DNA of 64,000 nucleotides from Pandoraea fibrosis (GCF_000807775.2 NZ_CP047385.1:3906001-3970000); one strand, 5' to 3'; shown: positions 1 through 10,318, numbered from the stretch's first letter. Notes: generated by a model not told the origin, from the sequence alone. Numbers and translations: made by a program.

Positions 1-811
1 TGATGTTGCCCACATTCGTGAGGGCATCCTGATCGATGATGCTGATGGTGCTCGACACGCGGTTCGAAATCAGCACATGCTTGCCGTCGGCGAGCGAGCG
101 GAAGTTGTGCGCCCCCTTACCGGTCGGAATCGTCTTGACGACCTTCTGATTGCGCCAGTCGACCACGGCGGCGTAGTCGGCCCCCGTCATGCCCACGAGC
201 AGATACTTGTCGCCCGGCGTGAGCCACACCCCGGCGGGGCTATCGCCCACCTTGAGCTTCCAAAGCACCTTCTGCGTCGCGAGGTCGATAGCGGCGATCT
301 CGTTCGATTCCTGCAACGAGATAAACACCAGCTTGCTATCCTGCGTGAACACCAGATGGCTCGGCATCTTCTTGAGCGGGATGCGCTGCGCCACGCTCAG
401 GTTCTTGCCGTCGAAGCGGTACACATCCACCCGGTCCAGACGCAACGCGTTGGCCACGAACCACTTCTTGTCGGGGGAGAAGCCGATCTGATACGGATCT
501 TCGATGTTCTCGATCTTGCGCTGGATCTGTCCGGTCTTCGGGTCGAGGAAGACAAGGTTGTTGCCCACCGAATTCGCCACGATGAGCGACTGATTGTCGG
601 GCGTCGCCATCAGGTGGTGCGGCTCCTTGCCGACCGGGAACGTCTGGATGACCTTCTGCGTCGCCTTATCGATCAGGCTGACGCTGGCATCGGCCGAATT
701 GAGCACGACCACGACATTCTCGGGTACCGGCGCGGCCGCTCTGGCCAGCCCGGCGAGCGCCGCCAGACCCAAGGAAGCCGCCAGACTGGCAGCGATCAGA
801 AGTTTGCGCAT
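1..811 (-). CDS. YncE/YVTN-type beta-propeller protein, exported (3' end cut by window)
   Basis: Read on the minus strand from ATG at 811, the protein opens with a signal peptide (MRKLLIAASLAASLGLAALAG, ending near ARAA). About 245 residues of repeating beta-propeller blades follow, with recurrent motifs such as IDKATQKVIQTFPVGKEPHH, VFLDPKTGQI and DLATQKVLWKLKVGDSP. These YVTN/YncE blades are typical of periplasmic proteins that bind quinoproteins, cofactors or DNA; the family does not fix one role. The reading frame stays open to base 1, so the C-terminal part is missing. It lies downstream of hrpA on the same strand, but a strong terminator separates them, so it is probably its own transcript. 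A PQQ-associated propeller is an alternative reading. Confidence 0.85.
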   Translation of the reverse strand, partial: MRKLLIAASLAASLGLAALAGLARAAAPVPENVVVVLNSADASVSLIDKATQKVIQTFPVGKEPHHLMATPDNQSLIVANSVGNNLVFLDPKTGQIQRKIENIEDPYQIGFSPDKKWFVANALRLDRVDVYRFDGKNLSVAQRIPLKKMPSHLVFTQDSKLVFISLQESNEIAAIDLATQKVLWKLKVGDSPAGVWLTPGDKYLLVGMTGADYAAVVDWRNQKVVKTIPTGKGAHNFRSLADGKHVLISNRVSSTISIIDQDALTNVGNI

Positions 812-1020
812 TACAGAGTCTCTCGGGAGAAAAATGGGCAGAAAGGGTGACTGGGTGGCTAAAACCGTCGTGAAGCATGCGCAGACGCTGCTTCGAAAAA
901 GTCTCGCTATTGTAGGCTGGGAACGCCCCGTCAGCGCGCCTCCGGCACACCTTTTTTGATCTGGCGAAACACTATTCCGGCACTTCCTGATGTAGCGCAA
1001 ACCGGCGACCGGACGGCCAG

Positions 1021-1057
1021 CAAAAATGGCGTCCGGAGGAAGTTCCGGACGCCATTT
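1021..1057 (-). terminator. rho-independent terminator after hrpA
   Basis: A perfect 14-bp stem (1024-1037 with 1044-1057) and a 6-nt loop are followed, on the minus strand, by a run of T residues. It sits 50 bases past the hrpA stop codon, in the 295-base gap before the YncE-like gene. Confidence 0.85.
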
Positions 1058-1106
1058 CCGAAGGACGCTTCGAGCGCAGAGCGAGACGCTTGTCTCGCCC
1101 CCCCCG

Positions 1107-4100
1107 TCAGCGCTGCAACGCTTCCCAGACCTTGTGCAACCGCTTGACCGACACTGGCATGGGCGTGCGCAATTCCTGGGCAAACAGCGAGACACGCAGT
1201 TCCTCGAGCAACCACCGGAACTCTTCGAGTCGCGCGTCGCCGTGATCGCGGCGTTGCGACGTCGCCCGCTGCCAGTTTTGCAGCAGCGGCCCAAGTTCGC
1301 TCATGGCACGCGCGTCACGCGCGGGGTCGGCCTTGAGCTTGTCGATGCGTCCCGTCATCGCCTTCAGATAACGCGGGAAGTGTGCCAACTGCGCGTATGG
1401 CGTATCGATCAGGAAGCGCTTGCCGACCAGTCGCTGCAATTGCGCCGTCAGATCGGCATACGCCTGCGCAAACGGCTTGGCTTGCGCCAGCTTCTTCTGC
1501 AACGCGGCGTACTCGGCGAGAATCTGCCCGGCCAGACGCGCGATCTCCTGCGCGAGCAAGGTAAGGCGCCCTCGCCCCTCGTCCTTACGCGCGACGAACG
1601 ACGCGTTGTCGCTCGGCCACGGCAACTGAAGGCAAGCGCGCTCCAGCGCCAGATCGACAATCTGCTCGCGTAATTCCTCCTGCGTGCCCAGATTCATGTA
1701 CTGCATCGCCATCTGTTGCAAGCCGGGGATGTTCTTTTCCAGATACTTCACCTGCTCACGCAACTGAATCGCGAAGAGCCGCCGCAGACCGGCGCGGTGC
1801 TGGCGTTGCGCCTCGTCCGGATCGTCGAACACCTCGAGATCGCAGTGATCGCCCCGGTCGACCAGCGCCGGGTAGCCGAACAGTGTCTGACCGCCACGAC
1901 GGATTTCGAGCATTTCGGGCAGTTCGCCGAAACTCCACGTCGTCAGGTTGTCGTAACGGCCGGGCTCGACAGCAGCGGCCGCAGCGGTTTGCGTCGCCGG
2001 CTTGCCTGCGCCTTTGCCGTCCCCGCGCCCCGGCACCGACGTCGAAGCGGCCGGCACCGGCGCCCTCGCCTGCCCATCGGCCGCCGTGCCACCGGTCGGC
2101 GTCGCGCCGCTCTTCGCTGCGATCTGCTGGAATGTGCGCTGCGCCTGCTGGCCGAGTTCGGCGCGCAGTTGCGCAAGGTTGCGTCCCATCCCGAGCTGCC
2201 GCCCGTGCTCGTCGATCACCTTGAAGTTCATCGACAGGTGCGCCGGGAGCATTTCGAGCTTGAAGTCGCTCGACTTGAGCATCACACCGGTCAACTCTCG
2301 CGCATCGGCCATCAGGGCATCGAGCAGCGCGCCCTGCCCGAACGTCGCACGCTCCAGAAAGCCTGCCGCATATTCCGGGAGCGGCACGAAGTGACGCCGC
2401 AACTTCTGCGGCAGCGACTTCATCAACAGGTGCGCCTTCTCCTTGAGCATGCCCGGCACCAGCCATTCGCAGCGGCGCGCGTCGACTTGATTGAGCGCAT
2501 AAAGCGGCACGGCAAGGGTCACGCCGTCGCGCGGCGATCCCGGTTCGAAGTGGTACGTGAGCGCCATTTCGATGCCGGCGATGGTCGTCTTTTTCGGGAA
2601 CAGATCGGTGGTGACGCCGGCCGCCTCGTGACGCATCAAATCGTCGCGCACGAGATATAGCAACTTCGGCGTGCCCTTGGCCGTTTCGCGATACCAATGC
2701 TCGAAGCTCGTGCCGTCGTAGAGGTCTTCGGGCACGTTGGCGTCGTAAAACGCGTAGATCAGTTCGTCGTCGACGAGCACGTCCTGACGCCGCGACTTGT
2801 GCTCGAGTTGTTCGATGTCGGCGATCAACTTGCGGTTGTGCGCGAAGAACGGCAGCTTGGTCTCCCACTCGCCTTCCACGAGCGCGCTGCGCAGGAAGAT
2901 TTCCCGGGCGCGACGCGGATCGCGCGGGCCGAAGTTCATGCGCCGGCGCGAGTAGATCGTCAGACCGTAGAGCGTGCCTCGTTCGTAGGCAGTGACTTGC
3001 GCCGCCTTTTTCTCCCAATGCGCGTCGGAGAGCGACGTCTTCACGAGGTGTTTGCCTACGCGCTCGATCCATTCGGGCTCGATGCGCGCGATGCACCGCG
3101 CATAAAGGCGGCTCGTCTCGACGAGTTCCCCAGCCATCACCCATCGCCCGGCCTTCTTCACGAGCGACGACCCCGGCCAGATATGGAACTTGATGCCGTG
3201 CGCGCCGAGGAAGTGCGGATCGTCATCGGCCTTGCAGCCGATGTTGCCCAACAGCCCCGCGAGGAGCGCCAGATGCAACTGCTCGTAGGTCGCCTCCGAT
3301 TCGTTCAGACGCCAGCCCTGCTCTCTCACGACGGTGAGCAATTGACTGTGGACGTCGCGCCATTCGCGCAGGCGCAACTGCGACAGGAAGTTATCGCGGC
3401 ACGCCTGTGCCAGCAGACGGTTCGATTTCTTGTGCGCAATCGCCTCTTCGAACCACTGCCAGATCTTGAGCCACGAGAGGAATTCGGACTTCTCGTCGGC
3501 AAACTTGCGATGCGCGTTATCGGCGGCGTCCTGTGCATCGATGGGCCGATCGCGCGGGTCCTGCACGGCGAGCGCGCTCGCGATGATGAGGACTTCGCGC
3601 AACGACTGGTGGTCGCGCGCGGCGAGGATCATGCGGCCCACGCGCGGATCGAGCGGCAGGCGCGCCAGTTCGCGCCCGAGGGGCGTGAGCTGGTTGGTGT
3701 CGTCGACGGCGCCGAGTTCGTTCAGAAGTTGATAGCCGTCGGCGATGGCGCGGCCCGGCGGCGGTTCGATGAACGGGAATTCCTCGACTTTCGCGAGTCG
3801 CAGCGACTGCATTCGCAGAATGACGGCGGCGAGCGACGAGCGCAGGATTTCCGGGTCGGTGAAACGCGCCCGCGACTGAAAGTCGGTTTCGTCATACAGA
3901 CGGATACACACACCGTCGGCCACACGACCGCAGCGCCCCGCCCGTTGGTTGGCAGCCGCCTGCGAGATCGACTCGATCTGGAGTTGTTCGACTTTGTTGC
4001 GGTACGAATAGCGTTTGACGCGTGCGGTGCCCGCATCGACCACGTAGCGGATGCCGGGTACCGTGAGCGACGTTTCCGCCACGTTCGTCGCCAGCACGAT

Positions 4101-5258
4101 GCGGCGCGCGTTGGACGGCTTGAACACGCGCTCCTGATCGGTTGCCGAGAGTCGGGCGAAGAGCGGCAGAATTTCGGTGTGCGGCGGGTGGTGTTTGCGC
4201 AGCGCCTCGGCCGCCTCGCGGATTTCGCGCTCGCCGGGCAGGAACACGAGCACGTCGCCCGAGCCTTCGCGGCAGAGTTCGTCGACGGCATCGACGATGC
4301 CGTCCATCAGATCGCGCTCGCGGTCCCGGGCACTGGCGCGGCTGCCCTCGCGCCCTTCGGCGTTGGCGATGCGCACGTCGTCCTGAATCGGCCGGTAGCG
4401 CACTTCCACGGGGTACAGACGGCCGCTCACCTCGATCACGGGCGCCGGGCGCAGATCGTCGCCCTCGCCGGTGCCGAAATGGCGGGCAAAGCGATCCGCG
4501 TCGATGGTGGCCGACGTGATGATGACCTTCAGGTCCGGGCGACGCGGCAGCAGTTGCTTGAGATAGCCGAGCAGGAAGTCGATGTTCAGACTGCGCTCGT
4601 GCGCCTCGTCGATGATGATGGTGTCGTAGGCGCGCAACAGCGGATCGGTCTGCGTCTCGGCGAGCAGAATCCCGTCTGTCATCAATTTGACAGACGCGCC
4701 GTTCGACAACGTGTCGTTGAACCGCACTTTGAAGCCGACGATCTCGCCCAGCGGCGTATTCAGTTCGTCGGCGATGCGGCGCGCCGTGGCAGACGCCGCG
4801 ATCCGGCGCGGCTGGGTATGGCCGATGAGGCCGGTGCCGCCGGCACCGAGCCCGCGCCCGAGCGCCAGACATATCTTGGGAAGCTGGGTGGTTTTCCCCG
4901 ACCCGGTCTCGCCGCTCACGATCACGACCTGGTGGCCGGCGATCGCGCGAGCGATCTCCTCGCGGCGGCCGGACACTGGCAACGCTTCGGGGAACTGGAT
5001 CTCGGGAACGCGGTTGGCCGCAGCCTGCCGGGCGGCCAGGCGTTCGGCGTCGCGCGCATCGCGCTCGGCAGGCGTCAGGCGACGTCCGCCCGCAGGGCTC
5101 TGCCCACGCGCGGCACCCCCTGCGTCAGCGGGTTTGGAGGCGCCCTTGGCGGCCTTCCGGGTTGACGCCGTGGCCGTGGATTGGACACGCGTGTGCCCCG
5201 ACGCCGTCACTTTCGGCTTCGGGGGCGGAGATTGTCGATTTCGTTCATCACTTGCCAT
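1107..5258 (-). CDS. hrpA: ATP-dependent RNA helicase HrpA (DEAH box)
   Basis: A 1383-residue DEAH-box RNA helicase that remodels RNA; in E. coli HrpA acts in mRNA processing and stalled-ribosome rescue. Visible motifs are Walker A GETGSGKT (116-123), DEAH (217-220), SAT (249-251) and motif VI QRAGRCGR (438-445). The winged-helix, ratchet and OB-fold regions and the long C-terminal HrpA-specific domain (DUF3418) follow. The first 80 residues are a low-complexity Ala/Arg/Pro-rich leader. An Ala/Pro/Gly-rich insert lies in the C-terminal half near residues 1020-1070. Length fits the family (about 1300). ArgA is divergent, with only 44 bases between the two starts, so their promoters must overlap. 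Confidence 0.97.
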   Translation of the reverse strand: MASDERNRQSPPPKPKVTASGHTRVQSTATASTRKAAKGASKPADAGGAARGQSPAGGRRLTPAERDARDAERLAARQAAANRVPEIQFPEALPVSGRREEIARAIAGHQVVIVSGETGSGKTTQLPKICLALGRGLGAGGTGLIGHTQPRRIAASATARRIADELNTPLGEIVGFKVRFNDTLSNGASVKLMTDGILLAETQTDPLLRAYDTIIIDEAHERSLNIDFLLGYLKQLLPRRPDLKVIITSATIDADRFARHFGTGEGDDLRPAPVIEVSGRLYPVEVRYRPIQDDVRIANAEGREGSRASARDRERDLMDGIVDAVDELCREGSGDVLVFLPGEREIREAAEALRKHHPPHTEILPLFARLSATDQERVFKPSNARRIVLATNVAETSLTVPGIRYVVDAGTARVKRYSYRNKVEQLQIESISQAAANQRAGRCGRVADGVCIRLYDETDFQSRARFTDPEILRSSLAAVILRMQSLRLAKVEEFPFIEPPPGRAIADGYQLLNELGAVDDTNQLTPLGRELARLPLDPRVGRMILAARDHQSLREVLIIASALAVQDPRDRPIDAQDAADNAHRKFADEKSEFLSWLKIWQWFEEAIAHKKSNRLLAQACRDNFLSQLRLREWRDVHSQLLTVVREQGWRLNESEATYEQLHLALLAGLLGNIGCKADDDPHFLGAHGIKFHIWPGSSLVKKAGRWVMAGELVETSRLYARCIARIEPEWIERVGKHLVKTSLSDAHWEKKAAQVTAYERGTLYGLTIYSRRRMNFGPRDPRRAREIFLRSALVEGEWETKLPFFAHNRKLIADIEQLEHKSRRQDVLVDDELIYAFYDANVPEDLYDGTSFEHWYRETAKGTPKLLYLVRDDLMRHEAAGVTTDLFPKKTTIAGIEMALTYHFEPGSPRDGVTLAVPLYALNQVDARRCEWLVPGMLKEKAHLLMKSLPQKLRRHFVPLPEYAAGFLERATFGQGALLDALMADARELTGVMLKSSDFKLEMLPAHLSMNFKVIDEHGRQLGMGRNLAQLRAELGQQAQRTFQQIAAKSGATPTGGTAADGQARAPVPAASTSVPGRGDGKGAGKPATQTAAAAAVEPGRYDNLTTWSFGELPEMLEIRRGGQTLFGYPALVDRGDHCDLEVFDDPDEAQRQHRAGLRRLFAIQLREQVKYLEKNIPGLQQMAMQYMNLGTQEELREQIVDLALERACLQLPWPSDNASFVARKDEGRGRLTLLAQEIARLAGQILAEYAALQKKLAQAKPFAQAYADLTAQLQRLVGKRFLIDTPYAQLAHFPRYLKAMTGRIDKLKADPARDARAMSELGPLLQNWQRATSQRRDHGDARLEEFRWLLEELRVSLFAQELRTPMPVSVKRLHKVWEALQR

Positions 5259-5302
5259 GGGCGCGCATTATATAATCAGCGCATGTTTGCGCACGTACAC
5301 CC

Positions 5303-6652
5303 ATGCTGACCGAACCTGACCCCGCCCTACAAGACGAAGAGACCGCCCGCCAAGCCCAGTTCGTGGACTGGCTGCGATCGGTCGCCCCCTATATCCATGC
5401 GTTTCGCGACAAGACCTTCGTGGTCGCCTTCGGTGGCGAGCTTGTCGCCGCCGGCGGACTCGACTCGCTGATTCAGGACGTTGCGCTGCTGTGCGCCATG
5501 GGCATGCACATCGTGCTGGTGCACGGCTCACGCCCTCAGGTCGAGGAGCAGATGCGCCTGCGACATATCGAATCGCACTTTGCCCAGCAGTTGCGCATTA
5601 CCGACGCGGCCGCACTCGAAGCGGTGAAGGAAGCGGCAGGTGAGCTGCGTCTGGACATCGAAGCCTCGATCAGCCAGGGGCTGCCGAACACGCCGATGGG
5701 CAATGCGCGCATCAGCGTGGTGTCGGGCAACTTCGTGACGGGCCGCCCGGTCGGCATCGTCGACGGCGTGGACTTCCAGCACACCGGCGTGGTGCGCAAG
5801 GTGGACGCCGAATCGATCCGCCTGTCGCTCGCCAACGGCAAGATCGTACTGCTCTCGCCACTGGGCTTTTCGCCCACGGGACAGTCGTTCAACCTGACGA
5901 TGGAAGACGTGGCGTCGTCTGCCGCCATTGCGCTGCGGGCCGACAAGCTGATCTTCATCACCGAGACACCCGGCGTTCTGAACGAATACAACGAGTTACA
6001 GCACGAACTGACGCTCGAAGACGCCCAGCGCCTTCAGTCGCAAGGCACACTCGACCGCGACTCGGCCTTCTATCTGAAATACGCCACGCGCGCCTGCCGC
6101 GCCGGCGTCGGCCGCGCGCACATCGTGCCCTTCGCTCTCGATGGCAGCATGCTGCTCGAACTGTTCTCGCACGATGGCGTGGGCACCATGATCTCGTACG
6201 AGAACCTGGAAAGCCTGCGCGAAGCCACCATCGACGACGTCGGCGGTATTCTGCAACTCATCGAACCGCTCGAGTCCGATGGCACACTGGTACGCCGCGG
6301 CCGTCACCAACTGGAACGCGACATCGACCACTTCTCGGTGATCGAGCACGATGGACGCCTCTTCGGTTGCGCCGCTCTCTACCCGTATCCGTCGGAACGC
6401 ATCGGCGAGATGGCCTGCCTGACAGTCGATCCGGAAGCCCAGGGCTCGGGGGACGGCGAACGCCTGCTCAAACACATCGAGCAACGCGCCCGCGCCCGCG
6501 GCCTGGAACGCCTGTTCGTGCTCACCACCCGCACCGAACACTGGTTCCTCAAACGCGGCTTCGTCAAGGCGGGTGTCGACGATCTTCCCGCCGACCGCCG
6601 ACGCCTCTACAACTGGCAACGCCGCTCGCTGGTACTCATCAAGAAACTGTAA
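5303..6652 (+). CDS. argA: Amino-acid N-acetyltransferase (N-acetylglutamate synthase)
   Basis: This enzyme transfers acetyl from acetyl-CoA to glutamate, the first step of arginine biosynthesis in the cytoplasm. Residues about 25-290 form the amino-acid-kinase-like arginine-binding domain ([30 protein letters not shown]). Residues about 300-449 form a GNAT domain with the acetyl-CoA loop [12 protein letters not shown] and the late motif [12 protein letters not shown]. The 449-residue length matches classical ArgA. Arginine usually feeds back on this enzyme allosterically. The start is the first ATG after the short hrpA divergence; yggX follows 194 bases later on the same strand. Confidence 0.96.
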   Translation: MLTEPDPALQDEETARQAQFVDWLRSVAPYIHAFRDKTFVVAFGGELVAAGGLDSLIQDVALLCAMGMHIVLVHGSRPQVEEQMRLRHIESHFAQQLRITDAAALEAVKEAAGELRLDIEASISQGLPNTPMGNARISVVSGNFVTGRPVGIVDGVDFQHTGVVRKVDAESIRLSLANGKIVLLSPLGFSPTGQSFNLTMEDVASSAAIALRADKLIFITETPGVLNEYNELQHELTLEDAQRLQSQGTLDRDSAFYLKYATRACRAGVGRAHIVPFALDGSMLLELFSHDGVGTMISYENLESLREATIDDVGGILQLIEPLESDGTLVRRGRHQLERDIDHFSVIEHDGRLFGCAALYPYPSERIGEMACLTVDPEAQGSGDGERLLKHIEQRARARGLERLFVLTTRTEHWFLKRGFVKAGVDDLPADRRRLYNWQRRSLVLIKKL

Positions 6653-6846
6653 CGACACATCGGCAGGCGGTGCGCATCTCCCAAGGTCTTCATTCCCTTG
6701 TCCCTTGTGTCTCGCGCCCCTGCCCCCATATCCGGTTTTCGGCCGCCGCGCTTCAACGCAACACGCCCCGTCATGCCCCCTCGGTAGACGAGCGCCAGCG
6801 CACAGCCCACCCTCACGCCACACTACGATTACGAAGGAGTTCACCC

Positions 6847-7122
6847 ATGGCCCGCATGGTTCAATGCATCAAGCTCGGTAAAGAAGCCGAAGGTCTCGAT
6901 TTCCCCCCCATGCCCGGTGAACTCGGCAAACGCCTCTGGGAAAGCGTCTCTAAGGAAGCATGGGCCGGCTGGCTCAAGCAACAAACCATGCTGATCAACG
7001 AGAATCGCCTCAATATGGCCGATCCCCGCGCCCGCCAATACCTCGTCAAGCAAACCGAGAAGTACTTCTTTGGCGATGGCGCCGACGTCGCTCAAGGGTA
7101 TGTGCCGCCGCCTTCGGAATAA
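6847..7122 (+). CDS. yggX: Oxidative damage protection protein YggX (probable Fe(2+)-trafficking protein)
   Basis: A 91-residue cytoplasmic protein beginning [20 protein letters not shown] and continuing through [17 protein letters not shown] and KYFFGDG, the standard YggX family sequence. Family members protect Fe-S clusters from oxidative damage and may carry Fe(2+); the conserved Cys near the N-terminus (C7) is present. The start is the ATG at 6847, preceded by GAAGGAG. An open frame continues upstream, but its codons there overlap the end of argA and have no family similarity. YggX is commonly linked to MutY; here it follows argA. Confidence 0.95.
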   Translation: MARMVQCIKLGKEAEGLDFPPMPGELGKRLWESVSKEAWAGWLKQQTMLINENRLNMADPRARQYLVKQTEKYFFGDGADVAQGYVPPPSE

Positions 7123-7170
7123 GTTCTTTTTTTATTTTTAAAGGCTTGGCTCGCGGAACACCTCCCCCCA

Positions 7171-7241
7171 GACGGATCGGGGCCCCTTTCCGCCTCTCAG
7201 ACATAAACCCAACTCGCTGCAGAAAGGGGCCCCGATCCGTC
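7171..7241. repeat. 20-bp perfect inverted repeat with 31-nt loop
   Basis: Bases 7171-7190 (GACGGATCGGGGCCCCTTTC) are the exact reverse complement of 7222-7241. The arms contain GGGGCCCC and flank a 31-base loop. The repeat lies between the yggX stop and a separate terminator. It has no T-tract directly after it, so it does not look like a simple terminator. Confidence 0.8.
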
Positions 7242-7278
7242 CCCGCATACGCCTTCGGCAAGTCACGGATACGAACGC

Positions 7279-7323
7279 AAAAAAGGCCACACGCATCGCT
7301 TTCGTGTGGCCTTTTTCTTTTTT
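7279..7323. terminator. bidirectional rho-independent terminator (yggX / zinc-ribbon gene)
   Basis: A GC-rich stem, GGCCACACG (7285-7293) with CGTGTGGCC (7303-7311), is flanked by A-tract and T-tract. It therefore can terminate both the rightward yggX transcript and the leftward transcript ending at 7348. Confidence 0.85.
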
Positions 7324-7347
7324 CGACGTCTCTCCCCCTTTGGGGCT

Positions 7348-8418
7348 TCAGGTTGTCTTGATTTGTGTGGCCTCTGTCGCACTTTCCGTCGAACGGGCCC
7401 CGCAGTGATGGCAAAAATGCGCAAACGCATTCTTGCGTGTCTTACATGTGCCGCATCGGTCGAACAAGCAAATGCCGCAATGTACGCAGAAGTCTCGATT
7501 CGGATCGTCCAGTTTTACCGGCCGCTCACACCCCGGACACACCGATTTCGCCAACCTCGCCTGCGCCAGATCGTACGACAATGTCTTGCGCCGCTCTTCG
7601 TCCGGCAACTGCTCTTCCGCCTTCTGCCTCGCCAGATAACTCTGCAACGATACGATCGCGTAACGACCTATCAACACCGTTAGCACGATGCCGACCACGT
7701 ACCGCACATAGCCACCGTAGTCCGGTAGGTACGGCACCAACTCCACGAAGAACGCAAACAACGCGAAGAAGACGAAACCCCATACGAACGGCCACCACGT
7801 GCTCTTTCGCTGCCGCACGAAGAGCCAGCCCGCAACAGCCAGCAACGGCAATGTCAACGCCAGACGGATACCGAAGACTTTAAGGTCCTGCGAGCGCTGG
7901 ACGGCCGCCAACTGTTCGCCCGCCGCCGTATTCAGCGCGTAACGCGCCGTGCGCGCCGTCTGGACCGCTCGCTGCGCTTCCAATTGCTTCGCTTCAAGCG
8001 TGTCGACTTGCGTCTGTGCGTCGCGCTCGGCCGCTTTGAGCGTGTCGAGCGCCCGGGTGCGCGATACGAGCTCCACATCCTGACTGGCCTGCGCCGTCGC
8101 CGTGCGCGTCGCCACCCAATCGTTGAACGACTCCCGCGCATTGCGATACGCCGTGCTGCGCGCCTTGAGCTGCAAACGCGCCGTCTCCAACTGGCTCTCG
8201 ACATCTTCCAACTGCGTCTGCGCCTGCCGGATAGACGCGTCGGCACGCTCGGCCTGCCCCCGGTCAACGAACGAATCGAGTGTGGGCGCCGGGGCAACGC
8301 CCGGCAATTTGTCAACGACAAGCCCGCCAAGCCCAATCAGAAACGCCGCGAACAATACGGCGATCAACCACAGGCCACGACGGAACCAGGTTTCGGGAAG
8401 ACGACGCGATCCAGCCAT
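7348..8418 (-). CDS. Membrane protein with coiled coil and C-terminal double zinc ribbon
   Basis: I do not recognise a named family. The 356-residue protein has a membrane segment at about 14-35. A long Gln/Ala/Arg-rich coiled coil follows (about 50-175, with heptads such as IRQAQTQLEDVESQLETARL). A cluster of three further membrane segments spans roughly 180-270. The C-terminal cytoplasmic tail carries four CxxC-type pairs (CPGC, CVHC/CGIC, CGTC, CHHC), which look like two zinc ribbons. It is followed on the same strand by rpiA's promoter-distal neighbour order reversed: rpiA (9126-8434) lies just upstream, 15 bases away, so the two could be co-transcribed. Function is unknown; a zinc-dependent membrane-associated scaffold is only a guess. 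Confidence 0.75.
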   Translation of the reverse strand: MAGSRRLPETWFRRGLWLIAVLFAAFLIGLGGLVVDKLPGVAPAPTLDSFVDRGQAERADASIRQAQTQLEDVESQLETARLQLKARSTAYRNARESFNDWVATRTATAQASQDVELVSRTRALDTLKAAERDAQTQVDTLEAKQLEAQRAVQTARTARYALNTAAGEQLAAVQRSQDLKVFGIRLALTLPLLAVAGWLFVRQRKSTWWPFVWGFVFFALFAFFVELVPYLPDYGGYVRYVVGIVLTVLIGRYAIVSLQSYLARQKAEEQLPDEERRKTLSYDLAQARLAKSVCPGCERPVKLDDPNRDFCVHCGICLFDRCGTCKTRKNAFAHFCHHCGARSTESATEATQIKTT

Positions 8419-8433
8419 CCAGCCCTCCGACGA

Positions 8434-9126
8434 TCAGTTTTTGTAGTCGATGGTGCGCACCCCTGCCGGCGTGCCCATCAGCGTGATATCCGCACCGCGT
8501 TGCGCAAAAAGCCCCACGGTCACTACACCCGGAATCTGGTTGATCTGAGCTTCGAACGCCACCGGGTCGAGAATCTGCAAGCCGTGAACGTCGAGGATCG
8601 CGCAGCCGTTGTCGGTCATGTACGGGCTGCCGTCGGCACGCACGCGCGCCTGCGGCTTGCCGCCGAGTGCCGTCAACGCGCGAGCCACGCTCGCCTGTGC
8701 CATCGGAATGACTTCCACCGGCAGCGGGAACACGCCGAGCACAGCGACTTCTTTCGATGCGTCGACAACGCAGACGAATTCCTTTGCCACGGAGGCGACG
8801 ATCTTTTCACGCGTGAGCGCACCTCCTCCGCCCTTGATCATATGGCCCAGGGCATTGATCTCGTCGGCGCCGTCCACGTAGACAGGCAGGCTTTCGATCT
8901 GATTGAGGTCGAACACTTCGATGCCGTGCTTACGCAGGCGCTCGGTGCTGGCTTCGGAGCTGGAGACAGCACCGCGATAACGGCCTTTGTGGGCGGCGAG
9001 CGCATCGATAAAGCAGTTTGCCGTGGACCCGGTGCCCACGCCGATCACGCTGCCCTCAGGCACGTGTTGGTTCACATAGTCGGCGGCTGCCTGGCCGACC
9101 AGGCGCTTGAGTTCGTCTTGGGTCAT
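8434..9126 (-). CDS. rpiA: Ribose-5-phosphate isomerase A
   Basis: This enzyme interconverts ribose-5-phosphate and ribulose-5-phosphate in the pentose phosphate pathway. Diagnostic motifs are [15 protein letters not shown] (phosphate-binding loop), [19 protein letters not shown] (catalytic Asp region) and [12 protein letters not shown]. The 230-residue product fits RpiA (about 220-230). I chose ATG 9126 ([14 protein letters not shown]) over the upstream in-frame start at 9195 because the family begins there. Transaldolase, from the same pathway, is transcribed divergently from 9254, so the two pentose-phosphate genes share a control region. Confidence 0.97.
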   Translation of the reverse strand: MTQDELKRLVGQAAADYVNQHVPEGSVIGVGTGSTANCFIDALAAHKGRYRGAVSSSEASTERLRKHGIEVFDLNQIESLPVYVDGADEINALGHMIKGGGGALTREKIVASVAKEFVCVVDASKEVAVLGVFPLPVEVIPMAQASVARALTALGGKPQARVRADGSPYMTDNGCAILDVHGLQILDPVAFEAQINQIPGVVTVGLFAQRGADITLMGTPAGVRTIDYKN

Positions 9127-9253
9127 GGGGATTTCCGGCAAAGTTTGGTAAAGTCGGAAGTTTACCGGAGTCGGGCGTGCCGCGCCGTTTTTCATCGCCG
9201 GGACGCATCCCGGACTTCATGTCACGCAGGGCATTTTTCGCAGGGGCGCTCTC

Positions 9254-10204
9254 ATGAATCAGCTCGATCAGCTCAAACGTCATACCATCGTCGTCGCCGA
9301 CACCGGCGACTTTCAGGCGATGGATGCCTATAAGCCGCAAGACGCGACCACGAATCCCTCACTGATTCTCGGCGCCGTTCAGAAAGACGCCTATCGTCCG
9401 ATCCTCACGCGCGTGGTCAGCGAACATCGCACCGAATCCAGCGACGAAATCATCGACCGCCTGCTGATTGCTTTCGGTCGTGAAATTCTCGACATCGTGC
9501 CCGGTCGCGTGTCGACGGAAGTCGACGCGCGCCTGTCGTTCGACACCGCCGGCACCGTGGCCCGCGCCCGCAAGCTCATCGCGATGTACGAGGCGCATGG
9601 CATCGAGCGCGATCGCGTGCTCATCAAGATTGCGTCCACGTGGGAAGGGATTCGCGCCGCCGAGATTCTCGAGCGCGACAATATTCGCTGCAATATGACG
9701 CTGCTCTTCTCACTGGTGCAAGCCGCTGCGTGTGCCGAAGCGGGCGCACGGCTGATTTCGCCGTTCGTCGGCCGGATCTACGACTGGTACAAGAAGTCGG
9801 CAGGCGCCAACTGGGTGGAGGCGGACAACGCCGGCGCCAACGACCCCGGCGTGCGCTCGGTCGCCGCCATCTATCGCTATTACAAGCACTTTGGCTACGA
9901 CACGGAAGTCATGGGGGCGAGCTTCCGCTCGACCGGGCAGATTCTGGCGCTTGCTGGCTGCGATCTGCTGACGATCAGCCCCGCGCTGCTCGAACAACTC
10001 CGCACGACGGAAGGTGAAGTGCCCCGTCAACTCTCCCCGAAAGACGCTCGCGCCGAGAACATCGATCGCGTGAAAACCGACGAGCCGTCGTTCCGCTTCG
10101 CCCTCAACGACGACGCGATGGCCACGGAAAAACTCGCAGAAGGCATTCGCGCCTTTGCCGCCGACGCCATCAAGCTCGAAGGCCTGATCGACGCCGCACG
10201 CTAA
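9254..10204 (+). CDS. tal: Transaldolase
   Basis: This enzyme transfers a dihydroxyacetone unit between sugar phosphates in the non-oxidative pentose phosphate pathway. The 316-residue protein matches the TalB type: [20 protein letters not shown] near the start, [12 protein letters not shown], the Schiff-base lysine in [12 protein letters not shown], and [13 protein letters not shown]. It is divergent from rpiA and ends in a perfect hairpin. Confidence 0.97.
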   Translation: MNQLDQLKRHTIVVADTGDFQAMDAYKPQDATTNPSLILGAVQKDAYRPILTRVVSEHRTESSDEIIDRLLIAFGREILDIVPGRVSTEVDARLSFDTAGTVARARKLIAMYEAHGIERDRVLIKIASTWEGIRAAEILERDNIRCNMTLLFSLVQAAACAEAGARLISPFVGRIYDWYKKSAGANWVEADNAGANDPGVRSVAAIYRYYKHFGYDTEVMGASFRSTGQILALAGCDLLTISPALLEQLRTTEGEVPRQLSPKDARAENIDRVKTDEPSFRFALNDDAMATEKLAEGIRAFAADAIKLEGLIDAAR

Positions 10205-10234
10205 GCGAACCACGCGCAACGCATTACCCGTCAA

Positions 10235-10264
10235 CGTTGCCCGGCGAACACTCGCCGGGCAACG
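10235..10264. terminator. hairpin between convergent tal and rlmB
   Basis: A perfect 13-bp stem (10235-10247 with 10252-10264) and a 4-nt ACAC loop lie between two convergent genes. It lacks a clear T-tract on either side, so its terminator role is inferred from position. Confidence 0.6.
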
Positions 10265-10318
10265 CTGGCTGTCCTGCCCACGCGGAAGTTCGCGCGACGT
10301 AGGCCTCGACTGGGCGCG

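Noticed and set aside
2697..5165. 822-residue plus-strand frame opposite hrpA
   Set aside because: Antisense shadow of hrpA in a high-GC region; no family motifs, and hrpA is complete and clear.
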